Below are positions 21,001 to 30,999 of a stretch of 64,000 bases of DNA, one piece after another. The translations under genes and the position numbers were made by a program. How positions within the stretch are numbered: position 1 is the first letter of the stretch; each line of letters opens with the position of its first letter. The DNA is taken from assembly GCF_018873765.1 (NCBI RefSeq), contig NC_057919.1:24034698-24098697 (forward strand), written 5' to 3'. The notes below the pieces were generated by a model. It was not told where the DNA came from. It saw only the letters and a program-made list of their open reading frames with translations, and did no database searches. The DNA is from Telopea speciosissima. Its lineage: Eukaryota > Streptophyta > Magnoliopsida > Proteales > Proteaceae.

Positions 21001-24000
21001 TCAATATACAAGCAAATAATCGTAACCTTATTTGATATAAATCGAAAGTAAAGGCATTTATCCGAGTTACTGGTATGAAAATCAAAGCTCTTTACTGTTT
21101 TATCAAACTTTTCATGCCACAATTTAGGTGCTTGTTTAAGACCATATAGAAATTTGTTTAACTTACAAACTCTCTTTTCAAAATCTTCCATGACAAACCC
21201 TTCAGGTTAGTTCATGTAGATTTCTTCCATTAGGTCTCCATTAAGGAAGGTTGTTTTCACATCCATTTGATGTACAACATAGTGCTCAATAGATGTTAAA
21301 ACAAGAAGAATCCTTATCGTAGCCAAGTGACAAACCGATGAGTACATATCAAAATAATCTATCCCACTAACTTGAGTACAACCTTTAGCTTCTAAGCGTG
21401 CTTTATACCTGGCTATAGATCTACCAGGATTAAGTTTCTTCTTCAACCATTTACAGTCTATCGTTTTAGCCCCTTTAGGCAAATCAATAAGCTGCCAGGT
21501 CTTATTATGCATTAAAGATATCATTTCTTCATCAATGACTTCTTTTCATAATAGTGAGTCCCTGGATCTCATCGCTTCCTTAAAATTGGATGGATCAGCC
21601 TCTAAATGGTAAGTCACAAAGTCCTCACAAAAATTCTTGGGTACTTGATCTCTAGTAGAATCACGTCTAGACTCTGATTCAGAGAGAATTGTGGGAAGAG
21701 TGCCAGAAACAACTGGTTCAGATTCCAAAGGTGATTCTGTAACCATTCCTGTCAAACCTGGTAAGGTCATGCCTTTATCTTTGAAAAATTTATCCTCAAA
21801 AAACACAGCATCCCTAGATTCTATCACCACATCGGTTGAGAGATCCAAAAAATGGTTTGCAGCACTATCTTCTGCACATCCTAGATACACACAAGTGTTG
21901 ATTCTAGTTCTCACCTTAGGTTTCCTAGAGTCTTGTATCCTTACACAATCTATAAAACCCCAATTTTTAAGAGTGTCAAATCTATAGGAATGGTTATGCC
22001 AAATTTCATAAGGAATAGAAGTCAACTTAGAGTGTGGTAACCTATTTAGAATGTGATTAGCAGTCAACACTGCTTCTCCCCAATAACAAGTAGTCATGTC
22101 AACTGTCAGTAATATGGAGTTTAACATTTCTGTCAACGTCCTGTTCTTACGTTCAACTATGCTGTTTGATTGAGACGAGTAAGGAGTAGTAGTTTCAATT
22201 ATGCCCTGAGAGGCACAAAATTCCTTGAACTCTGACAATTTAAATCTCCTCCTCTATCACTTCAAAGTCTTTTAATTTTTAAGTGTAACTGATTTTCTAC
22301 TCGGTTCTTGCAAATTTTAAAATTTTTAAGAACTTCATCTTTCGATTTTAACAGATAAATATGACAATACCTAGAAAAATCGTCTATAAAAGTAATTAAA
22401 TACTTTCGACCACCTCTAGTAGTGAAACTTTTAAAATCACAAAGGTCAGAATATATTAATTTAAGAAGTTGTGTAGTCCTAGAAATTGAACGGAAAGATT
22501 TTCCAGTAATTTTGGTTTGAGCACACACTTCATATCTATCTAATTTAATCGAAATGTCTAATGGCGAATTATGAGTTTTAGCTAGTTTGACAGATTTTCT
22601 ATAATTCACATGTCCTAATCTACAATGTAATGTTTTAGGATCAAGCAAATTTGAACTAATTTGATTAATTGTCTCATTTGCTAAACTTAATCTATACATG
22701 CTATTAACTAAATAAGCACAATCAAAATAATGAAAGTTAACAGACAAAGTTACTCTACCACCATAAAAAGAAACACACATGCCAGTATCACATAATCAGC
22801 TAAGTGAAATTAAATTCTTTTCAAAATCAGAAACTACTTTAACATCTTTTAAAATTAAAGTCTTACCTAAAGACAAGATCAGATTTGCAGTTCCTTTCTG
22901 AGTCACCTCCACTGATGCTCCATTGACAACTATAACCGTCTCTGCTACTTTGATTTTCTTAATCAGCAAGTTTCTGTTGTTACACACATGACAGGTTGCT
23001 CCAGAATCCAACTACCAATTTGAAGAAGATCTGGACTCACCCTTTTCAACCATGGCAAAAAAATTGGTAGGCTCAGTCTTATCCACCATCATGTAGACTT
23101 TTTTCTTTAGTGTGTTAGAATCCCCCTTTTTAGGGTGTCTACATTCAAATGCATAGTGACTTCACTTACCACAGTTGTGACACTTGCCCTTCTTTTTTAA
23201 AGTAGTCTTTTTGGCCCTCAACTATTCTGGTTCAATTTTAGGTGGCTTGGATTTCTTAGAAAATTTCTTGGGATGTGTAACCATGTTAGCAACTGACTGT
23301 TGTTGTTTAACCATCTTCAAATTATTCCTAGCCCTGTTCCAATCTTCGACTCGAATAAATCCTTTGAGATCATCCAGCCCCACTTGCACTTTCTTTCTAT
23401 ACATCTCAGTTTTAAAAGAATGCTAAGTCGAAAGTAATTTAAAAATAATAGCATCAACTAGGAATGCATCACAAACAGGTATTTTTTTTAGGTTTAATTT
23501 ATACCGTAAATTCTCAAGATTAACTACTTGAGGGAGGATTGCCTTGTCTTCTTGAAATTTGAAGCCCATGAACTTATCCACCAGGTGAGTTTTTGATAGT
23601 TCCTCCTTTAGATTGAGCGTTTAAATTATCCCAGATCTCTTTTGCAGCTTCAAATTTACTGTAGGTCTTTGCAAGTCTATCTGACAAACAATTTAGTAAA
23701 TAATTTTTGCAAAAGTCTTCATCAATAACCCATTGAGATTCCTCAATATCAATACAGTTGTTGAAAGTACTCGTTACAGTATAGAAAACATTCAGATATT
23801 TGAAATCAAACAGAGTCTCACGTGTTCATGCACTGAACTAAGATCTACTGCAGGTTTCCAAATTGCTCATCTCAAACGGAACAGCATGTTTCTCCATCTC
23901 AACGATTGCTCTATATTTTTATTTAAAAAATATTTAAAGTGGAACAATCGCACCTGATGAGAGGAGAGAAGGAGGATATGACGGATCAAATACAACGGAC

Positions 24001-26598
24001 GAGAACTCGAAAGATGTTCAGCGTTGGAGTTGGTCGCTGGGGGCAGTTGGCGCTCTTGACCAAAGTGGATCGCAGAGAAAAGCTTATGAAGATAAGCACC
24101 TATGAACTATTACAATCTTCAAATGATCTCCAAAGTCAATCGAGAAAAGTCAAACGTGAATGATCTCCAAGCATCAAAAACACAATCGTGAATCTTCAAA
24201 CCGCACACAAACATTACAATCGTAATTTAACACCAAAGTCGATCGCAGAGAAAAGAAAACAAATATTGCATTAAGATTGTTAGGGTTTAGGATTTTAAAT
24301 ACAAGATTGCTTAAAGCAATACACCCTGTATATCAAATTTGGAATAAACAGGTTGCTGCCTCCAGCTAGTATTTATAGGAAAGACTAGGGTTTTAGGTTA
24401 TATGGGTTCTTTCTAGTGGAGCCCACCACACCCTGATTATTTATTCAAGTAGACTTATATTAGAACGTATATTAGGGTTATAGAATATACCCAACAGATA
24501 ATGGTTTTATTCTATAAGATCACTGGAAGCCATGAGAATTGAAAATTTGGAAGAAAAAATGATAACTTCAAGTTTGATGGTGTCCCTCACAATAAACACA
24601 CACGAGAAATTTGTGGTTTCAGATCCTCTTAACAATCAAACCTCCTCAACTTCTTCGCAGGAGTTGAAGTGACATTGATGATGGAAGCAAAAAAATGGTT
24701 TGGTCTTCTGCAATTCGGAGGGGAGAACAGATTGCAGCCATGGTTTCGATCTTGGCTGTGGCGGTGGGAACAGGAAGAAGGAGAAGAAAAGCAGCAAAAC
24801 AGAGAGGAAAGGGTGGAGAGAGAGGGGGAGGGGGTAGTGATGATTGCACGGGGAAGAGGATGGTGTGGGATGGGGTTACACGACGTTAATGGTGGTGGTG
24901 GTGGTGGCTGGGGCAATGGTGGTTGTAGTAGTGGTGGTGATTTAGGGTATAATTAGAAATATCAAAATTGGTATCCTAAATATAATTTACAAGCTTTGGG
25001 TACCTAAAGTGCATTTTCTACAGACGTTGGGTAACTCAATTGTCATTGTTTATTTTATTTTGGTTAAGGTTAAAAATTGTTTTTTCACTTTCTGGTTTGA
25101 CTTAAGATAACACCTTTACTGTGTAGAGAGGGACGGATGAGTATTTTGAAATAAGAGGGGGTGACTTGAGATCCGTTCCATTTTCAAGGGGTGTTTCGTA
25201 AATTATCCTTATTTATTTAATGAAAAAATGTTCTCTGTGAGGAGGCGCAGCCCATGCCAAGATATAGTGGGGGTTGAAATGATCACCACCCCCTTGAAAG
25301 GTGAAAATTCCACCCTTGAGATGTCAACACACGCGCTCTAATTGGCTGTTGTGTGCACGTGGCTCCTGGACTCTCCCACAGAGAAAGATCTCCCATATTT
25401 TATATCTTTCAATACTTCCTTTTTTTCTCTTTTTTTTTTTAATTTAAATAATTATTATTACCCTGGTTCAATTGCTTTAATTTCTATCTGAACCAGGTGG
25501 TTCAATCTATTAATTTCTAGCTATTGCCCAGGAAACATGAGTGGGTTTTGTTTCTAAAAGTGACCATTTCTATCTAAACTGTTTTCATGCATGTAGTTTC
25601 TGTTTATTTTCCTGATTTATAATAAAATTTAGTTAATCAAGCAAGTCAAATTTTAGTAATAAAGCACAGTACTTGGTTGTTTGTATGAATGCAGACCAAG
25701 AAATTAACTTCCAAGATATTTTTCTTCTGTTTCCAACCTTCTCCGGAAGGTGGTGAGACATCAATTGTGCCAAGCTACATCATAGTTGAAAAGATGGAAG
25801 AAAAATTGCCAGAATTCATGGCCAAGTTATCTGAATTGGGTTTTATTTTTCGGCTTAAAACTCCCAAAGAACGTGATCCTACCACTATCGTTATCAAGAC
25901 ATGGAAACGGTTTCTCAACACTGAAGATGAAGTTGAAGCTGAAAAGCGGTATAGAAAAACTCACTCTGGAATTAAAATTACAAAAAAGGGAGAAAGAACG
26001 ACACAATCAGGCATGAAATGATCATTTCACCCTCATGAAAAGGCAGGTTGTGTCGGTCATTTTGCACCCGGCTGTGTCTGGGTGCACATACATGCCACAG
26101 TACACGATCGGGTGGCATTCCTTTTCTCATAAATTAAACACAGCTGTTTATTGGGTTGGGCTTTTCTACTCCGAATATCCAAACAAGGGTAAATTGCTAG
26201 ATTGCCCTATGATCTCTAAAACTGATTTTTCTTTCTTCAATTTTCTTTGTAGGGCCATGGAATTGTTTTCTTGTAGTTCAATCAACTTCAACAAGAATGG
26301 GACTGCAGAAATGGTTTATGGACCCATGAGCCCAATCAAGGAGTTTGGAGGAAGAAAAGTTTGGTTCCAGACTATCTCAGGCTACTCAACTAAAGGGATA
26401 GAGATGGGCATTAACTTTGGCGATGGAAGTGATTTTCCAGTAGAAGCCATCGATGCTTACAAGCAAGTCTTGAATGAGAATTGTATTGATCTGAGGTGGC
26501 AAAAGGGAGACATCTTATTGCTTGATAATCTGAGTGTTCAGCATGCTAGGCGTCCTGGGAAGCCGCCACGTAGCATATTTGTGTCCATTTGCAAGTAA
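18048..26598 (+). CDS. Clavaminate synthase-like dioxygenase, copy 4 (exons 18048-18416, 25695-25948, 26253-26598)
   Basis: Predicted 322-residue 2OG/Fe(II) oxygenase with the same splice phases as copies 1 and 2. FHHEM ends exon 1 and HARRP lies near the C-terminus, so all iron ligands are kept and no stop is seen. Intron 1 is 7,278 bp because of a TIR element with a copia retrotransposon inside it. Its conserved core promoter is TCTATAAAAGCG (17993). Homology to the other promoters begins only about 70 bp before the ATG, and further upstream is foreign DNA with a LINE fragment. In exon 2 the R-T-W-K found in copies 1 and 2 is K-T-W-K here. Whether the long intron still splices cannot be told from sequence. 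Confidence 0.88.
19394..19612 (-). repeat. 3' LTR of the nested copia element
   Basis: TG...CA, 219 bp. Preceded on the coding strand by the polypurine tract. Confidence 0.9.
20450..23750 (-). pseudogene. Gag-pol remnants of the nested copia element
   Basis: Order on the minus strand: a zinc knuckle CX2CX4HX4C interrupted by a stop (about 23163), a protease DSGA motif (about 23005), GAG-pre-integrase and integrase core (22780-21546), and RT (21524-20590). The RT active site reads YIDN instead of YxDD. After a LxYTLHYT-like RT tail the sequence jumps near 20527 to the MADALTKGL end of RNase H, so most of RNase H is deleted. Confidence 0.85.
24278..24496 (-). repeat. 5' LTR of the nested copia element
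   Basis: 219 bp, paired with 19394-19612. A standard tRNA-Met primer site is not evident next to it. Confidence 0.9.
25231..25385. repeat. GTTCTCTGTG-family MITE in intron 1 of copy 4 (uninterrupted form)
   Basis: TTCTCTGTGAGGAGGCGC to TCTCCCACAGAGAA, 155 bp. The simplest member and a good reference for the family. Confidence 0.75.
25990..26125. other. Extra DNA in intron 2 of copy 4
   Basis: It sits where copy 2 has its second MITE, but resembles it only loosely (AAATGATCATTTCACCC, CATGAAAAGG). Termini are not clear. Confidence 0.35.
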
Positions 26599-27870
26599 AA
26601 GAAGTCACCCTTGACACCTTTCCCTTCCTATTTACAATAATGGTCTAATAGAAGTAAGCCCTTGAAAATGGTTATATATGTTCTATGGAAGATAGAAGTC
26701 TAATCTTATATTAAGATTTTGGTTGCTTTCTTTATGATGTGTTAGGATGTAAAGTGTTGGCGTGTGTGTGATGAACGAAGCTTTCCGTCGATCAATATCC
26801 TATTGCAGCGGTATGAAGATTAAGATCTTCAGAGCTCCACAGTGATTGCAATTCTTTCACAATGTCTATCCTTTTGTGGAACTTTTAGTTACCGTTGGAG
26901 AGTACTGGTATCCCAGTCTCCAATACCCCGTCCCAAGAAAAGCATTTAATTTTTAGTTTAATTGGTGACTGGCCCGACACGTTTAGTAACCCGGCAGTTC
27001 CGGTGTGAGGTCTTATCCCGTCGGATGCTCAATCGGACCGACTGAACGACCTAGCCCGTACTATTTGCTGGTTTTGAAACCTTGTGAATTAAATATTTAT
27101 GAATCTTAGTGGTGTGTTTGGTCTATAGATGATCGATCAGGTTTTAACTTAATATGGGTTTTGAAAATTTTCAGCTCTAAGTCGATGGATTAGGTTATTA
27201 ATACACACATATATGTCATACTATGGTCTCATTCTCATATAAAAAACTGATGCATTAGCTTGATACCATATAGCATGAGTAAGACCAGAAGATGTTGGAC
27301 TTTGATTGATACCTTGATTAACTTATTTACCCATAATTTGAGGACCACATGATTAGGATTTTTTTGCACTGTTGATAAAAAACTAATACACCTAAGAAGT
27401 GAGGAAGAAAAATATAAATTGTTTATTCTATTACTCTTAATCTGTTAAGGCTCGATTAAGGTCCGTTTAGAGTTAAACATGCCCACAGTATAGTTAAGGC
27501 CCGATTATAACCCGAAGCCTGGCCTAGTTTGATCGAGCCCTACCAGGCCCGACCCAAATACTTAAACATGCAGTCACGGTGCTAGCTTTAAGCAACATGA
27601 GGCCCGGCTAGGCCCAACTGAGCCAACTCAACAGAGGAGATTTGACAATAATAGTAAATATGAATTTTCACCATTTACAAGTATTAAACAAAATAGAATG
27701 ACCCTATGTGATTCTGGACCCTATTGGTGTTTCACACAAAAGATAAAATGATAGAAATTGTATTGTTTTGAGTGAAATATTGATTTCACGTGGATTTTAG
27801 AGGACCTTATAGACAGAAATGCAAAGAAAAACGTAGGTACTCAAGTTAGATTTCAAGATAGAAAATAATC
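26599..27870 (+). other. 3' flank of copy 4
   Basis: Shares the flank of copy 2 at both ends (26599-26815 and about 27640-27870). The middle is extra DNA with GGCCCGAC/GCCTGG phrases near 27490-27610, like those of the hAT-type MITE at 3800. No gene seen. Confidence 0.5.
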
Positions 27871-27965
27871 AGGTTAATCCGATGTATAACGGCCAAATTA
27901 CGGCCAAAACAGTGAGCATAGGTCAAGTTGAATAGGGGATCGGTCCAACCGGTTATCCGTTCCGG

Positions 27966-29125
27966 AGCCGGTGTGGGAAGACATTACTTCGGAATTTATT
28001 ATGGGACTCCCTAACAAGACATCCATTTTGGTTGTTGTTGATCGATTGACCAAATACGCTCACTTCTGTGCGTTCACTGGCAACATCACAAAGCCACAAA
28101 GTTGCTGAAGTGTTTGCGTCAGAAATTGTCAATCTCCACGGCTTTCCTCGCACAATAGTTAGTGATTGAGATCCTCTCTTACGTCAATAAATTCTGGAGC
28201 GAGCTTTTCAAGTTGCAGGGCACTACTTTAGCCATGAGCAAGGCATACCATCCTCAGATGGATGGGCATACCGAAGTGCTCAACTGCTCTTTGGAAATGT
28301 ATCTCCGAAGCTTTTGTATTGGATGAACCCAAGCAGTGGGTCAAGTACCTCCACTGGGCAGAGTATTGGTATAACTCAGCCTTCCACAAGGCCACTGGTA
28401 TGACCCCTTTCCAAGCTCTGTATGGCCGACCATCATCTACTGTCATCGTTATACTGCGTATTCCACTGTTAATGAAGCTGTTGATCACGAGCTGAAAACC
28501 AGAGATGAGGTCTTTCAACCTCGCTCGTGCGCAGGCTCGCATGAAAAGCCAAGCGGATAAGGGGCTTATAGATAAACAGTTCCAACCAGGTGATTGGGTC
28601 TATGTAAAACTCCAGCCATATCAACAACATTCAGTTTCCCTGCGCACAAACCAGAAGCTCGGACAACAATTTTTAAGGCCATTTCAGGTGCTGGAGCGCA
28701 TCGAAAATGTCACTTATAAATTGAAGTTACCTCCTACCGCTCGTATCAATCCTGTGTTCACGTTTCACTCCTCAGGCTGTGTATTGGTAGTCCGCCAGCT
28801 TCAACATTTCCCATGCCACTTCAGGCTGCTGACTATGATGTTGTACCTGCCTCGGTTGTGATTCTGAACTATTGTCACCTTAAAATCCAAGGGTATTGGG
28901 TGGCACAGGCCTTGCTGCAATGGAACGGATCGTCGTTAGAAGAAGCCACATGGGAGGATATCACTTTGTGCCAGCTCTAACTTCAGCTGAACCTTGACGA
29001 CAAGGTTTTTCGGGAAGCAGAAGGTGATGCTATGGCAGCTAACCTAGCCGAAGCACCCATTCGTAGGAGAACCAGACCGAGGGCAAGAACCATCACTTTA
29101 AGGGATTACGTGTACAGGGGTTGAC
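27966..29125 (+). pseudogene. Ty3-gypsy integrase/chromodomain relic
   Basis: It opens with the integrase phrase EDITSEFI.GLP...ILVVVDRLTKYAHF, then stops and shifts. Next come a WAEYWYN...TGMTPFQALYGR segment (28262-28495), the integrase C-terminal part (ARMKSQADK, FQPGDWVYVKLQPY, LGQQFLRPFQVLERI; 28505-28760) and a chromodomain-like QWNGSSLEEATWED (28918-28965). A terminal PPT-like ATAGGGGGATAT at 29150 may mark the end of the internal region. No gag or RT is present. Confidence 0.85.
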
Positions 29126-30060
29126 TATGAAATGGGAAAGCAGTAACGATAGGGGGATATTGGTTGTAACAGAATCAGATGGAAGGGATGTTGGTGGTTG
29201 ATGAACCGAATCTGTCAATTTGCCCATCAAAATCAGTTGTTCATTGCGGATCTACTCTTAGATCAGGCTGTGTTTGTAAAACCAAATTAAGCTCAAGACG
29301 GGCAAAGGGCAACTTCTTGAATGCTAACTGAGCTGAACCGTAGGCAATTCAGATTAACCCCTAAAATGGGAGTAATTCCAGCCTGGTGAAACATAACAAA
29401 AGCCAATTGGGTAGTTTTTAACTACCCAATGAACTAATTTTCTCTCTCTTTGTCAAATAGCTGACTTGTGAAAATTTTCGAAAAGAAAAAGGGGGGAAGT
29501 TTTATTCAGTTTCTTGTTGTTGTGTCAGGAAACCTCCGGCTTGGTCCACCTGGGATGAACATGCAAAAATCGAGTGAGCACTGGAGAGCCGGTGTAGCTT
29601 CGATCGAGGATTCTCCGATGCCTAAGTCAGATCTCTATTTTAGCAGCAATTCTACTTCGCAAAAAGTGAGTCGAGTGTTTAGGCTTTTCATACCTAGGTA
29701 TTTATAGAGTGATAATAGGACGGGAGAGAAGAGTCCTTGTATAGCAAGAGTCCTATTTTTTATAAGAGTCTCCTAGGTGGAATCATATTCGGAAGGGGAC
29801 TCGTCACTTGGCAAGAGTCCTTATTTGAGTGTGATACGATTTCATCGTTGGATAGCGGCCCGATTCGACTGACTCTGCATATCTCGTGATCATTGGGATG
29901 TGTTGACGTGGTCCCGTGATTTAAGTGAATCGCGGTTATCATCTCGTTCGAAGACTCGGCCCAAGATATCTGACCCTTCGGCCTCAGGAGTGTTCTGGAT
30001 GCTTTTGTCAGGCTCGACATCCGTGCGTGCTGGGCTCATCTGTGCCTCCGGGTGCAGAAC
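29126..30060. other. Probable gypsy LTR remnant and unassigned DNA
   Basis: Begins with TTGGTTGTAACAG after the PPT-like tract. No second LTR copy in the window lets me set the boundary. No gene. Confidence 0.3.
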
Positions 30061-30300
30061 GGGTCAGCTTGTCTGCCGATCGTTGTGGACTTGACCTTGT
30101 TACCGACCATGCAGGGCTCGGCCTGACTCCCGACCGAGGGGAACTCAGCCTTACTGGCGTCCGCACAGGGGTCGACCGATTGCTGATTATAGAGAACTCG
30201 ACTGCTGTGACGAACACAGTGGGCTCAACCGTGCTGCCGAACAAGGTGGTCTCGGCCGTATGGCCGATCAATGGGCTCGGCCGCGTGTCCAACCCTTTAA
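30060..30300 (+). repeat. GC-rich degenerate short tandem repeats
   Basis: Successive units of about 27-30 bp share GCTCGGCC/CTCAACC...GCCGA(A/C)C...GTGG (for example GGCTCAACCGTGCTGCCGAA and TCTCGGCCGTATGGCCGATC). They open long frames on both strands that lack domains. Possibly part of a gypsy LTR. Confidence 0.5.
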
Positions 30301-30999
30301 CATTACTTCCTTCTGACCCTAAAAGGGTCGCTTTAGAGTTAATCCAACGTTTGAGATGGACCGGTATCTGGTTCTTCCATGGACCAGGTTCTTCAACTCG
30401 GCCTCGAATGGCCACGTGTCATCCGATGATTGGCTGGTATTTTTATGGTTTATCACTTGTCCTGTATCTTCCATGCCATAAAAACCAAAGGTCTCTCCTG
30501 TATTTAACTGTCAAATTTTAATTACAGTAATTTAAAAATTTATGGAAGAAAAATAAGACCTTACTGTGAAGTGTAAACACACACTAAGAAAAACATTAGA
30601 GGAATTGTTCATAGGGGATATACCATTCATTTATAACAAATCGTAAATATAGTGCAATTACATGTAGGTGGGAGTGGGAAACAACTTTAATTTTTTTTTA
30701 TTGGTAATAGAACACAACTTGATGAAACCAACAAAACAAGGAACAATGCAATTTGATGATGACCATCCCCAACCCCACACCCCAAAGGGGAAAAAAACAG
30801 AAGGGCACCCCTCAACCATATATTTACCACTAACAAATCCTACAAGATTAATCAAATGTGGCTACTTTGGAACAAAATACTATACAGGTATAGAACTGCT
30901 ATGTATGTACAAAGAAATTTTCATTTTAACAGTTAAATGATGGAGAGTAAGTTTGCGTATAAACATTGCACCTTCTCTCCTAAAGATTCTGTCTAAAGA
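30300..30999. other. 3' flank / 3'UTR side of the SAC gene
   Basis: AT-rich DNA just beyond the stop at 31000. It should hold the 3'UTR on the minus strand; no clear polyadenylation signal could be chosen. Open frames here are not convincing. Confidence 0.4.

Larger units (their letters stand above)
19394..24496 (-). mobile_element. Ty1-copia LTR retrotransposon nested in copy 4 intron 1
   Basis: Two 219-bp LTRs (19394-19612, 24278-24496), each TGTTAGGG...CCCAACA, with target duplication GATAA (19389-19393, 24497-24501). The purine tract AGGAGGAGAT next to the left LTR on the minus strand fixes the orientation. Gag, zinc knuckle, protease, integrase and RT remnants follow in order, all broken. 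By hand count the LTRs differ at about 12 of 219 positions. Confidence 0.93.
18464..25208. mobile_element. TIR element in intron 1 of copy 4, split by a copia insertion
   Basis: The ends GGGTAATTTACGAAACACC and, inverted, GGATAATTTACGAAACACC continue as similar arms for about 80 bp. The 10-bp repeat TTATTTATTT flanks it (18454-18463, 25209-25218). Copies 1 and 2 keep the uninterrupted site. Without the nested copia it is about 1.6 kb, with no transposase. Long arms and a 9-10 bp duplication suggest a non-autonomous Mutator-like element; possible captured sequence inside is unidentified. Confidence 0.75.

Noticed and set aside
24629-24956. Overlapping frames rich in Pro, Ser or Gly in the TIR element
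   Set aside because: Low-complexity GGT/CCA sequence, no conserved domain; not a convincing captured gene.
29925-30521. 198-codon frame in the GC-rich island
   Set aside because: Long frames on both strands arise from GC-rich tandem repeats; no domain.
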